Source: Blastocatellia bacterium (GTDB lineage Bacteria; Acidobacteriota; Blastocatellia; UBA7656; JADIYM01). Taken from it: a stretch of DNA of 39,051 nt. Numbering within the stretch: the first letter of the stretch is position 1; the number at the start of each line of letters is the position of its first letter. A program made the translations under genes and the position numbers. Location of the stretch: assembly GCA_016705245.1 (NCBI GenBank), contig JADIYM010000029.1:1-39051 (forward strand), in the 5' to 3' direction. Under the pieces are notes generated by a model that worked only from the letters and a program-made list of their open reading frames with translations, did not search any database and was not told the origin of the DNA. Positions 6,708-14,715 of the stretch are shown here, piece after piece.

Positions 6708-8129
6708 CTAGTACTCCTCGGCCGCCTCGACGCGTCCCTCCTGGTGCGCCTCCACGAATGCCTTGTAGTCCCGCTCTGCCTGGTCTGCATATTCGACCGA
6801 AAACGCAGCGACCGCCTCGTCGAAAGTGCGGCCCGACCCGAGGTAGCCCGCAATGCCGGCGGCGTCGCCCGAGCGCGCGTGCGCGCGCGCCAGCGCCCAG
6901 GCGCACGATTCGCCGTGTGCCCGAAGCAACTCGCCGTCCATTCCCTCGATGATTGCCGACAGCTTCATGTCGCGCAACTGCCGGACGTAGAAGTGACGGC
7001 CGCGGCTTCCGTGCGTCCAGCCGAGAAAGATGTCGCTCGCCGCCTGCATCAGGCGCTGGCCGACGACAACCCGCTGGCCGTGATTTGCGTGCAGGCTCTT
7101 CCCTGCATAGGGCTCCAGCACCGACGCATTGGCTTCCTTGATCTGAAGGAACAGCGGATCGCCTGCGCCGGCCATATAGAGCGCAATCAGGCACGTCGTG
7201 CCGACGCTGCCGACACCGACGACCTTGGCGGCGATGTCGCAGAGCTCGAAGCGGTCGAAGAGCAGTCGGACGTGCTCGGGCAGGGACTCGCGGTAGTGGG
7301 CAAGAGCCTGCATCACGTTGCCGGAGTCAACGGCCACCTGAAGGTCGTCGGGATGAAAGATGAGCGGCGGATTGTCCTTGATGCGCGGCGTCTCGCCGAC
7401 GTGTTCGGCAAGCTTCGGGAAGTCGTGCTCGGCAACGCTTCGGCCGCGCGCCTGCTCGACCCGCTTCTGGACGCGAGCGCGCGCCTTCTCGCTCGGCAGT
7501 CGCTCGAGAAACCGCTTCAGGTCGATCTTGTCGTACCAGATGTCCAGCACCCGCTTGAGTGCATAGTTGGTCATGTGCTGCCGATACGAACTGGCCGCGG
7601 CGCGCGCCAGGCGCTCGTTCTCGCCGGCCTTGAACTGAAGGTGACGCCCGGCCAGGACCAGGCTCGCGGACAGGCGCTTGAGGTCCCACTCCCACGGTGC
7701 CGGAAGCGTTTCGTCGAGGTCGTTGACGTCGAAGACCACGTCGCGTTCCGGAGTGGCGAAGCCGCCGAAATTCGAGAGGTGGGCGTCGCCGCACGCCTGA
7801 ACTCTCAATCCCGAAGACGGAGTGCGGGCCAGGTCGGAGGCCATGATTGCCGCCGTGCCGCGATAGAAGGCAAATGGCGACTGCAGCATACGCCGGTGAC
7901 GGATCGGAACGAGCTCGGGCCGCCGGCCCTTGTTCGACGCAAGCACGATCTCGACGGGATCGCGCCGATCAGCCGGGGGACTCCACCCGGCGTGCGACTC
8001 TCGCGGCACTGAGTCGCGGAGCTTCCTGCCGTCTGCGCGGCGCTCCGCGGCCGTCAGGTGGTGTTCCTCTATCGGCGCGGACCGGCGCTTGCCGGACGCC
8101 TTGGCTGGTTTCACGCTCTTCTTCGGCAT
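6708..8129 (-). CDS. DUF2252 family protein
   Basis: A 473-aa cytoplasmic protein with no signal peptide. Family-like stretches are FYRGTAAIMASDL, CGDAHLSNFGGFATPE and DVNDLDETLPAPWEWDLKRL. Later come KVVGVGSVGTTC and HGQRVVVGQRLMQAASDIFLGW. The CGDxHLxNFG and FDxNDFDE-like motifs recall the phosphotransferase (APH/protein-kinase-like) fold, so a kinase-like activity is possible, but the function is unknown. I place the start at ATG 8129, with GGAGG 8 bp upstream, giving a basic N-terminus MPKKSVKPAK. An in-frame upstream extension runs through an inverted repeat and is unlikely to be coding. It may be transcribed with the upstream sulfatase. Confidence 0.88.
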   Translation of the reverse strand: MPKKSVKPAKASGKRRSAPIEEHHLTAAERRADGRKLRDSVPRESHAGWSPPADRRDPVEIVLASNKGRRPELVPIRHRRMLQSPFAFYRGTAAIMASDLARTPSSGLRVQACGDAHLSNFGGFATPERDVVFDVNDLDETLPAPWEWDLKRLSASLVLAGRHLQFKAGENERLARAAASSYRQHMTNYALKRVLDIWYDKIDLKRFLERLPSEKARARVQKRVEQARGRSVAEHDFPKLAEHVGETPRIKDNPPLIFHPDDLQVAVDSGNVMQALAHYRESLPEHVRLLFDRFELCDIAAKVVGVGSVGTTCLIALYMAGAGDPLFLQIKEANASVLEPYAGKSLHANHGQRVVVGQRLMQAASDIFLGWTHGSRGRHFYVRQLRDMKLSAIIEGMDGELLRAHGESCAWALARAHARSGDAAGIAGYLGSGRTFDEAVAAFSVEYADQAERDYKAFVEAHQEGRVEAAEEY

Positions 8130-8172
8130 TGGGAGCCTCCGTGTGTCACTGGAACCGGTGGCGCAGGCGCCT

Positions 8173-8269
8173 CGCATCAGTACCGTGCGCAGTAGCGCAC
8201 GGGTTGCCACGTATCCGCAGACCGTCTGATTGGCGTGACCCGTGCGCTACCGCGCACGGTACTGATGCG
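8173..8269. repeat. Inverted repeat with 31-bp arms
   Basis: Arms at 8173-8203 (CGCATCAGTACCGTGCGC and onward) and 8239-8269 are complements with one mismatch, separated by a 35-bp spacer. Each arm also folds on itself (GTGCGCxxTAGCGCAC). A lone arm is at 1685-1716. It lies between the sulfatase and the DUF2252 gene. Confidence 0.85.
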
Positions 8270-8296
8270 TTGTGGGCGAGAGCCCACTCTTCATTT

Positions 8297-10693
8297 CTAC
8301 TTCAACTCGACCGTGACCTTGTGGATCTTGCCGGTGAACTTGTTGTTCCGCTGCGGATACTCGGTGCTCACCGCCGTTTCTCCATCCTCACCGACGTCCG
8401 CGCCTTCGTCCGCCGAGAAGATGCAGCATTGGGTACGATCGATCCGCCCTTCACCAACTTTCTGCCCGTTGACGAAAAGTGCGCCGACGCCGCCTTTGCC
8501 GAGGCCCCCGCCGTCGTAGGTAAACTCGAAGCGGATCGTGGCCTTGCCCTCGGGAAGGGGTGCGCTGGACGCAACCTTCGAGACGCCCATGCCAACGAAG
8601 TTGTAGTAGTAGGTTGGCACTCCATCCTTGAGATAGAGGCTCCAGCCTCCGAAGCGGCCACCCTGGGCCAGGATCACGCCGTTGGCGCCTCCCTTCGGAA
8701 TCGTTACGTCGGCGGTGACGGTATGCGACCGGTTCTTCGCATTGATGAAGACGTTTTCGGTCATCCCGATCATGCCTTCATAGACTGTCAGCGACGTTCG
8801 GCCGCCCATCAGGTCGGGGCGCCCGACAAGAGCCGCGTTCGTCCGCTCTAGAAAACGATCATCGAGGGGCAGCGCATGGTGCTTCGCCGCTTCCACCATG
8901 AAGAGGTCCTGCAGTTCCTTGAGCTTCGCGGGGTTCGAGGCAGCCAGGTTCGTTGCCGCGCTGAAGTCGACCGCGACGTTGTAGAGCTCCCAGACGTCCT
9001 CGGCGAGCGGGTGACGGCCCTTGCTCTCCCACGGCGCTCTGTGCACGGTGTTCGCCAGCCAGCCATCGCTGTAGATGCCCCGGTTGCCGAAGATCTCGAA
9101 GTACTGGGTCTTGTGAGTACTGGCCGCCTTCGCGTCGGAGAACGAATACAGCATGCTCACGCCCTCGATGGGCGATTGCGGCGTTCCGTTGACGGACTTC
9201 GGCTCGGGCAACCCAGCGGCTGCGAGAATGGTTGGCGCGATGTCGATGACGTGATGCCATTGCGACCTGACCTCATTCTTCGCGGTGATGCCCTTCGGCC
9301 AGTGGACCACCATCCCGTTGCGGGTCCCGCCGTAACTGCCGGCGACCTGCTTCGTCCAGGTGAACGGGGTATCACCGGCCACGGCCCAGCCGGCCGCATA
9401 ATGGGGGTATGTGTTCGCGGCACCGAGGTCGTCGATGCGCGCCAGGATGTCCGGAACGGTCTCCTGAACGCCGTTGAAATACGTCATCTCGTAGAGCACG
9501 CCGTTCATCGTGCCTTCTGCGCTCGCGCCGTTGTCGCCGACGATGAAGAAGACGAGCGTGTTGTCGAGTTGACCTAGCTCCGCAATCGCGTCGATGAGCC
9601 TGCCCACTTCGGTGTCGGCGTATTCGCCGAAGCCGGCGAAGACTTCCATCTGACGGGCGAAGAGTCGCTTCTCGTCCGCGCTGAGCGTGTCCCAGTCCTT
9701 GATCGCCTCTGGCTTGGGCGCGAGCTTCGTGCCTGGCGGCACAACGCCGAGCTTGATCTGACGAGCCAGCGTTTCTTCGCGGACCTTGTCCCAGCCCTGG
9801 TCGAACTTGCCTTTGTACTTGGCAATCCACTCCTTCGGGACGTGGTGCGGCGCGTGGGTGGCACCAGGTGCGAAGTAGGTGAAGAACGGCCGGTCCGGCG
9901 TGAGCGACTTCTGGGCCTTCGTCCAGGCGATCGCCTTGTCCGTCATGTCGGTCATGAAGTGGTAGTTCGGATCGTCAGGCAGTTCGACGCGGCTCATGTC
10001 CTCGTAGATCGCGGGCGCCCATTGGTTCGTTTCGCCGCCGATGAAGCCATAGAAGTGGTCGAAGCCCGAGCGGGTCGGCCAGCGGTCGGTCGGGCCGGAC
10101 GGGCTGACTTCCCATGCCGCGGTCTCGTGCGACTTTCCGAAGGCGGCAGTGCTGTAACCGTTGAGGCGCAGCATCTCGGCCAACGGGGCGACCGCGTTCG
10201 GACGCTGACCGGTCTGGCCGGGGAACATCGTCGCGGTCTCGGTGATCGAGCCCATGTTGTTCGTGTGGTGGTTGCGGCCCGACAGGAGAGCAGCACGGGT
10301 GGGCGAGCAGAGAGCCGTGGTGTGGAACTGGTTGTAGCGCAATCCGGCGTTGGCGAGTTTCGTCACCGTCGGCATGTGGATGGGGCCGCCGAACGCTTCG
10401 GACTGGCCGAAGCCCATATCGTCGATGAGGACTATGAGAACGTTCGGAGCGCCAGCGGGAGCCTTGACCTCGAATCGCGGCGGCGGGGTCGCGGTTCGGG
10501 CGTCGAGCGCCGTGCTGTACGGGTACGTCGGCTCCGGAATCGGCAACACGGTGCGGTCGGTCGGTACAACCGACTTCGGTATGGCGGGTTGCTGCGCGCT
10601 CACGGGTGGCGTCGCAAATGGAATGAGCGCCTGTACGACGGCCAGGCTGAGCGCCCGGCCGACGTTCCTCCGCAATCGTGTTCTTCGATCCAT
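8297..10693 (-). CDS. Large exported arylsulfatase with CSPTR site
   Basis: A 798-aa sulfatase. A signal peptide ends about VSAQQ (residues 1-35). The sulfatase domain begins NVLIVLIDDMGFG (Asp91, Asp92 as metal ligands), and the formylglycine signature CSPTRAALLSGR starts at Cys129. FAPGATHAPHH and GDNGASAEG supply further active-site residues. After about residue 600 a ~200-aa C-terminal domain (GVILAQGGRFGGWSLYLKDG, then LFVNGQKVGEGRI) looks like a beta-sandwich. It is closely similar in layout to the sulfatase at 14716-17070, so the two are likely duplicates that diverged. The substrate is unknown. It is transcribed from a palindrome promoter about 150 nt upstream; DUF2252 and carbonic anhydrase genes follow on the same strand. 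Confidence 0.95.
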   Translation of the reverse strand: MDRRTRLRRNVGRALSLAVVQALIPFATPPVSAQQPAIPKSVVPTDRTVLPIPEPTYPYSTALDARTATPPPRFEVKAPAGAPNVLIVLIDDMGFGQSEAFGGPIHMPTVTKLANAGLRYNQFHTTALCSPTRAALLSGRNHHTNNMGSITETATMFPGQTGQRPNAVAPLAEMLRLNGYSTAAFGKSHETAAWEVSPSGPTDRWPTRSGFDHFYGFIGGETNQWAPAIYEDMSRVELPDDPNYHFMTDMTDKAIAWTKAQKSLTPDRPFFTYFAPGATHAPHHVPKEWIAKYKGKFDQGWDKVREETLARQIKLGVVPPGTKLAPKPEAIKDWDTLSADEKRLFARQMEVFAGFGEYADTEVGRLIDAIAELGQLDNTLVFFIVGDNGASAEGTMNGVLYEMTYFNGVQETVPDILARIDDLGAANTYPHYAAGWAVAGDTPFTWTKQVAGSYGGTRNGMVVHWPKGITAKNEVRSQWHHVIDIAPTILAAAGLPEPKSVNGTPQSPIEGVSMLYSFSDAKAASTHKTQYFEIFGNRGIYSDGWLANTVHRAPWESKGRHPLAEDVWELYNVAVDFSAATNLAASNPAKLKELQDLFMVEAAKHHALPLDDRFLERTNAALVGRPDLMGGRTSLTVYEGMIGMTENVFINAKNRSHTVTADVTIPKGGANGVILAQGGRFGGWSLYLKDGVPTYYYNFVGMGVSKVASSAPLPEGKATIRFEFTYDGGGLGKGGVGALFVNGQKVGEGRIDRTQCCIFSADEGADVGEDGETAVSTEYPQRNNKFTGKIHKVTVELK

Positions 10694-10849
10694 GACTCTG
10701 ACTACTCCTTGAATGTTCGAATCCTGTCGGCGGCTATGCCGACTGCGAGAAACTGTAGTGAAAGGGAAGTGGCCTGGCCGCAGCGAGTGCCCTCTCCGGC
10801 GGTACGGACGAAACAGAATGGTGCACGGCGAGCGAAGCCAGCCGACCCG

Positions 10850-10894
10850 ATCCTATTGAATCGGGTCAGTCATGGATATGGGACTTTGGTCCAA
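10850..10894 (-). promoter_or_regulatory. Palindrome promoter of the large arylsulfatase
   Basis: TGGGACTTTGGTCCAA at 10879-10894, with TAGGAT (10850-10855, minus strand) after exactly 23 bp. The predicted start is near 10843, giving an unusually long leader of about 150 nt before the ATG at 10693. Confidence 0.65.
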
Positions 10895-11002
10895 TTTGCC
10901 CATTCGACTCGCGCCGGCCCCAGGCTACGCCGCACTACCGAGGGCGAGCTATGGTCTGGCGTCGTCAGGCCTAGCGAAGAGTTGGCGATTCGGATCCGAA
11001 GA

Positions 11003-11203
11003 GCGCCGAAGGCGTGGAAGAACCCGAGCCCACGGCGCAAGCCGTGGGTACTCGAACACAGGTCGATCGAGCCCCGGAGGGGCGAAGCAACCACAGCAGC
11101 CCACTTGCAGCGTCAGTGTTTCGCCCCTCCGGGGCTCTCGGATCATTCCATCCAGATTCCCACGGCTTGCGCCGTGGGCTCAGGTTCTTTCGCGCCTTCG
11201 GCG
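11003..11203. repeat. Large imperfect inverted repeat with nested hairpins
   Basis: Arms of about 85 bp (11003-11086 and 11118-11203) share GCGCCGAAGGCG, the nested palindrome CCCACGGCGCAAGCCGTGGG and GAGCCCCGGAGGGGCGAA. It lies in the 830-bp gap between two divergent operons. No protein-coding signal was seen in this gap. A decayed relative seems to lie at 28778-28960. Confidence 0.75.
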
Positions 11204-11220
11204 CTTTCGGAGACTCCGTC

Positions 11221-11355
11221 GACTGACACGGGCAACGTCACAACCGGGACTGACACCGGCAACGTCACAACCGGGACTGACACCGGCAACGTCACAACCG
11301 GGACTGACACCGGCAATGTCACAACCGGGACTGACACCGGCAACGTCACAACCGG
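11221..11355. repeat. Five tandem copies of a 27-bp unit
   Basis: Exactly five 27-bp units start at 11221, 11248, 11275, 11302 and 11329, nearly identical (one G/C and one C/T difference). In the + frame the unit would encode TDTGNVTTG, but no start or ribosome site supports translation. It ends 70 bp before the palindrome promoter of the RiPP operon. Confidence 0.9.
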
Positions 11356-11425
11356 AACCCCTTTACTGAGACCAACGTCTCTCGCTTCCTGCCGCGCAGC
11401 GGTCTCGTTCAGCGCCGCGATGCCA

Positions 11426-11470
11426 TGGGACCAAGGTCCCATATACGGACCGCGGGCGAGTGTTTACGAT
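11426..11470 (+). promoter_or_regulatory. Palindrome promoter of the RiPP operon
   Basis: TGGGACCAAGGTCCCA at 11426-11441; flanking bases extend the symmetry to ATGGGACC-AA-GGTCCCAT. TACGAT (11465-11470) follows after exactly 23 bp. The predicted start is near 11477, about 47 nt before the ATG at 11524. Confidence 0.75.
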
Positions 11471-11523
11471 CGTCGGACCGAGACGGATCGGTAGAGCGGC
11501 GACGCGTACGGACGGGACAAACC

Positions 11524-12381
11524 ATGGACCCGGTCATTAATCATGTGACGGTGGCGCAACTCGGGGCGTTCGACGGGAAACCTGTCGTCGTCCGGAGCCA
11601 TTCGCCAGCCTCGCTCGTTCGAGCGCTCGCCGAGGTTCGTGCAGAGACTGGAGGAGCACCAGGCGCCGACCCGACGCGCATCCGTTGGGTCCAGATCCTC
11701 TCGCCCGAAGCCGACGTCGCGCCGCTCGTCGAATGGGACTCCGCGGCGCCCATCGACATCATCCTGTCGGCGCCTGCTGAGCAGTACACCGAGCTCCACA
11801 AATTCGCGACCCTTCGCGATCGTCATCCAATCCGCGTCACCATCTCGGTGGTCCATGGGTTCAAGAAGGCCGTTCTGGTCGCCGCGGCGCTTCAGTTCTC
11901 GATAAAGCTCGACATCGGTCAACCCGATGCGGGTCTCGTCGACGAGCTGCTCGAGGTCGTCGATCTCTACCTCCACCGAACGACGGTCGGGGAGCCCATC
12001 GAGTTCTTCCACTCGGCTCTGCTCTCGTTTTTCCACGAAGAGCCCGATTCCCTCTGGCGAATTCAGGAGGACGACCCGGCTGTTTTTCGCTACGTTGCCG
12101 ACGAGGCCGACACGCGCCAGCTCCGGCGCACGATCGGCAACGCCTCTGCGGACCCGTCGGCCTTCGTCGACGACCTCGGGCGCGAGATTCTCGCCGCGGG
12201 CGGCGAATGCGTCGCGTGCGAGTTCGCGCCAATGTGCCGTGGATATTTCAAGGTTCCCGATCGCGGCTACGACTGTGCCGGGGTCCGACGGATCTTCGGC
12301 GAACTTGCCACAGCCGCGACCCAGCTCTCCGCCGACCTCGAAGTCCAGGCCGAAGCCCAGGAGCGTTCGGATGCCCCGTAA
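11524..12381 (+). CDS. SPASM-like partner protein lacking radical-SAM cysteines
   Basis: A 285-aa cytoplasmic protein, first gene of the operon. The first ~225 residues contain no Cys at all, so there is no CxxxCxxC cluster. Alternating strand/helix segments (WVQILS, IDIILSAP, RVTISVVHG, SIKLDIGQ) suggest a degenerate barrel. The C-terminus has CVACEFAPMCRGYFK and YDC, with Cys229, Cys232, Cys238 and Cys251, similar to part of a SPASM auxiliary-cluster domain. Established parallel: grasp-with-spasm systems also use a SPASM protein without a radical-SAM cluster. I infer a substrate-recognition or accessory role for the adjacent maturase. The gene overlaps the maturase gene by 11 nt, indicating translational coupling. 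I do not recognise a named family. Confidence 0.82.
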   Translation: MDPVINHVTVAQLGAFDGKPVVVRSHSPASLVRALAEVRAETGGAPGADPTRIRWVQILSPEADVAPLVEWDSAAPIDIILSAPAEQYTELHKFATLRDRHPIRVTISVVHGFKKAVLVAAALQFSIKLDIGQPDAGLVDELLEVVDLYLHRTTVGEPIEFFHSALLSFFHEEPDSLWRIQEDDPAVFRYVADEADTRQLRRTIGNASADPSAFVDDLGREILAAGGECVACEFAPMCRGYFKVPDRGYDCAGVRRIFGELATAATQLSADLEVQAEAQERSDAP

Positions 12382-13645
12382 CCTGTCCGTCATCCTTCTT
12401 CCGACATCCGACTGCAACGTCGCGTGCGACTACTGCTTCGAGGACAAGACCTCGGATGTCCTCTCGCACGAGCGACTCTCCGAGATCGTCGACAAGGTCT
12501 TCGACCACATGGATCGCCGCGGCGTCGACTCGCTGATGATCCACTGGCAGGGCGGCGAGATAATGACCATCCCGCCAGCCTGGTTCGACCGCGCCCACGG
12601 CCTCATCGGCGAGGCCGCCGCGAAACGCGGAAAGTCGGTCGAACACGGCCTGCAGTCGAACATGATCGGCTACACGAAGCGCTGGAACGGCGTCATCGAG
12701 CGCATGTTCGGCAACAGCGTCGGCACGTCGATGGACTACCCGAACCTGCACCGAAAGCTCTTCAACGCGGGCCCCGACGAATACACGCGCATCTGGCGTC
12801 GCAACGTGCTCAAGGCGCGCGAAGCCGGTATCGACCTCCAGGCGATCGCCGTGCTCAACCAGGAGACGCTCGACAGGGGTGCCGAGTCCTTCTACGAGTA
12901 CTTCGTCGACGAGCTCGGGTTCACGGACTTTCAGGCGAACACGCCGTTCCCCGGCGGTGAACAGAACGACGCGAAGCGCGATCTCGGGCTCGACCTCGAC
13001 GATCTCATCCGCTTCCACGTCGACCTGCTCGAGGTGTGGGTTGAACGGGGATTCGAGCGCGGCGTGCGCGTCGGCCCATTCGACGCGCTGCTGGACACGT
13101 TTCTTGGCCGCCCCGCATCGCTGCCGTGCATCTGGCAGTCGAACTGCACGGACGAGTTTCTGTCCATCGACGCGCGCGGCAGCGTCGCGCAATGCGACTG
13201 CTGGGTGACGAGTTATCCGGAGTACTTCTTCGGCAACATCTTCGAGGCATCGAGCCTCACGGAAATGCTCGACAACAGCCGTGCGCGCGAGAAGTTCAAC
13301 GACCGGCCCGCCGTCGTGCTCGAATCGGGCTGCATCGAGTGCGAGTACCTGGCGTTGTGCCATGGCGGCTGTCCCGTGCGCACGTTCACGGTTCGGGGGA
13401 CACTGTTCGAGAAGGACCCGTACTGCGGCCTCTACAAGGCGCTTTTTGGCGGCACCGAGAAAGTGGCGCGGAGGATCGCGTCCGAGCGTGCCGGAATCAC
13501 GGGCGTGAACACATTCGTTGCCGCGGCCGAAAGCCGGGGCGGCTGCTGTTCGACCCGTGAGACCGCCAACGACTCGGCGCTCGTGCAACTGACGCGCCGA
13601 TCCGGTTCCGAAACGGGCGTGACGTGGCCATTACTAGCGGATTAG
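12371..13645 (+). CDS. Radical SAM/SPASM peptide maturase
   Basis: A 424-aa enzyme. The radical-SAM cluster motif CNVACDYC (Cys15, Cys19, Cys22) is followed by the SAM-binding GGE (61-63). The SPASM region carries Cys253, 259, 275, 277, 321, 324, 330, 334 and 352, including CIECEYLALCHGGC, enough for auxiliary Fe-S clusters. A vicinal Cys pair (392-393) near the C-terminus is unusual. AGGAG precedes the ATG at 12371; the open frame upstream overlaps the previous gene and is not family-like. It resembles anaerobic sulfatase maturases as well as peptide maturases. The adjacent Gly-rich precursor with seven W-V-N motifs favours a RiPP maturase, possibly forming three-residue cyclophanes. The FGE in this window can already serve the sulfatases. 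Chemistry is inferred. Confidence 0.9.
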   Translation: MPRNLSVILLPTSDCNVACDYCFEDKTSDVLSHERLSEIVDKVFDHMDRRGVDSLMIHWQGGEIMTIPPAWFDRAHGLIGEAAAKRGKSVEHGLQSNMIGYTKRWNGVIERMFGNSVGTSMDYPNLHRKLFNAGPDEYTRIWRRNVLKAREAGIDLQAIAVLNQETLDRGAESFYEYFVDELGFTDFQANTPFPGGEQNDAKRDLGLDLDDLIRFHVDLLEVWVERGFERGVRVGPFDALLDTFLGRPASLPCIWQSNCTDEFLSIDARGSVAQCDCWVTSYPEYFFGNIFEASSLTEMLDNSRAREKFNDRPAVVLESGCIECEYLALCHGGCPVRTFTVRGTLFEKDPYCGLYKALFGGTEKVARRIASERAGITGVNTFVAAAESRGGCCSTRETANDSALVQLTRRSGSETGVTWPLLAD

Positions 13646-13664
13646 CTGGAACGGAGGAACACAA

Positions 13665-14153
13665 ATGCTACGAAGAACTTTGGTGGGTGTGGCGATCTTC
13701 GCCGTCCTCCTGGGTGCGACACCTTCTATGGTGCGCGCGCAGGAGCCGGACCCGAAAACGGTCGCCGAGATCAAGGAAGTCGTCGACCGACACGACAAGG
13801 CGCTCAGTGAAAAGAACCTGACCGCATTGATGGAGACGTTCGTGGCCGGTCCGAATACGGTCGTCCTCGGAACGGGACCGGGCGAGCGGTGGGTCGGACC
13901 CGACGAAATCCGTGCGGCATACACTGAGATGTTCAAGAACTATGACGCCGGGACGCTTCAGGTGACGACCACCTGGAAAACCGGAGCTGCAGAAGGCAAT
14001 GTCGCATGGATCGCGGCCCAGGCGCAGTGCGTCGAGTACCTGAAGAACGAGAAGCGCGAATACGGCTTGAACGTGACGGCAACGCTCGTCAAGCGTGGCG
14101 CGAAATGGCAGATCGTTTCGCTCCACATGTCGAACCCGACGGGACCGGAATAA
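13665..14153 (+). CDS. Secreted NTF2-like (SnoaL/DUF4440) protein
   Basis: A 162-aa protein: a signal peptide ending SMVRAQ (about residue 26), then an NTF2-like fold. AEIKEVVDRHDKALSEKNLTALMETF is the N-terminal helix region, GPGERWVGPDEIRAAYTEMF the next, and the C-terminal strands are GNVAWIAAQAQCVEY, GLNVTATLVKRGAKWQIVSLHMS. The pattern fits the SnoaL-like/DUF4440 group, whose members are small ligand-binding or enzymatic cones with no fixed function. GGAGG lies 8 bp before the ATG. It sits 19 bp after the maturase and 16 bp before the precursor, so it belongs to the operon. It may bind the exported peptide or its target; that is inference. Confidence 0.88.
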   Translation: MLRRTLVGVAIFAVLLGATPSMVRAQEPDPKTVAEIKEVVDRHDKALSEKNLTALMETFVAGPNTVVLGTGPGERWVGPDEIRAAYTEMFKNYDAGTLQVTTTWKTGAAEGNVAWIAAQAQCVEYLKNEKREYGLNVTATLVKRGAKWQIVSLHMSNPTGPE

Positions 14154-14169
14154 TGGCCGAGGTGATGAG

Positions 14170-14532
14170 ATGAACGACGAAACGAAGCATGGTGAGGGCG
14201 AGCCGGAACCAACAGTCGAGACGATCAAGCGTCGTGACTTTCTGCTTGGTCTCGGGAAGTGGTCGAGCGCCGTAATAGGCGGAGTGCTTTTGCTCGGCCA
14301 GAACGAATCTGCCAAGGCGGGCGGCGCCTGGGTCAACCGGCGAGGGGGCTGGGTGAACGGCGCCGTCGCCAAGGGCGGTGGCGGGGCGTGGGTCAACGGC
14401 GGCGGTGGTGGCGGTGGCGGCTGGGTGAACCGCGCCGGTGCCGGCGGAGCGTGGGTGAACGGTGGCGGCGGTGGAGGTGCCGGGTGGGTCAACCGACGAG
14501 GCGCCGGGGGTGCCGGGTGGGTCAACCGGTAG
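14170..14532 (+). CDS. RiPP precursor: Tat signal plus Gly-rich core with seven WVN motifs
   Basis: A 120-aa peptide. Residues 1-20 are acidic; a twin-arginine motif KRRDFLLG (Arg21, Arg22) and a hydrophobic stretch follow, with a likely cleavage site after AKA (residue 50). The remaining 70 residues use only Gly, Ala, Trp, Val, Asn, Arg and Lys. WVN occurs at 54-56, 61-63, 74-76, 85-87, 95-97, 106-108 and 117-119, followed by Arg or Gly, and the peptide ends WVNR. Aromatic-X-Asn is the known substrate pattern of three-residue-cyclophane radical SAM enzymes, and Gly-rich repeat precursors with signal sequences are known from GRRM systems. I infer up to seven Trp-Asn crosslinks made in the cytoplasm before Tat export. 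GAGGTGAT precedes the ATG. A simple structural Gly-rich protein is the alternative. Confidence 0.88.
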   Translation: MNDETKHGEGEPEPTVETIKRRDFLLGLGKWSSAVIGGVLLLGQNESAKAGGAWVNRRGGWVNGAVAKGGGGAWVNGGGGGGGGWVNRAGAGGAWVNGGGGGGAGWVNRRGAGGAGWVNR

Positions 14533-14715
14533 TGAGACCCGCAGTGGAATGCGACCCTCGAGGTGCGGTACAACGGGTATCGGTCCGGTCGCTGACGGAC
14601 AGACCGCTGTAATTTCAGGCGTGACCCAATCGCCCCCGCGTCGACCACGAACCCCCACCGGACATGGCGACCACGGACAGCCTTCGCGGATTGCACAATC
14701 GGTAGGAGACACAAC

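Noticed and set aside
5553..8012. Long plus-strand open frame (~820 codons) opposite carbonic anhydrase and DUF2252
   Set aside because: It is antisense to two clearly conserved genes and contains the inverted repeat at 6582-6705. No recognisable domain.
11221..11355. CRISPR array
   Set aside because: The 27-bp units abut directly with no spacers, and no cas genes are present.
11425..11523. Extending the SPASM-like protein upstream to 11425
   Set aside because: That start would lie on top of the palindrome promoter (11426-11470) and before the predicted transcription start near 11477.
12371..13645. Calling the radical SAM protein an anaerobic sulfatase-maturating enzyme
   Set aside because: The Cys pattern would allow it and sulfatases are close, but an FGE with both catalytic Cys is already present and a WVN-repeat precursor lies in the same operon. 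Kept only as an alternative.
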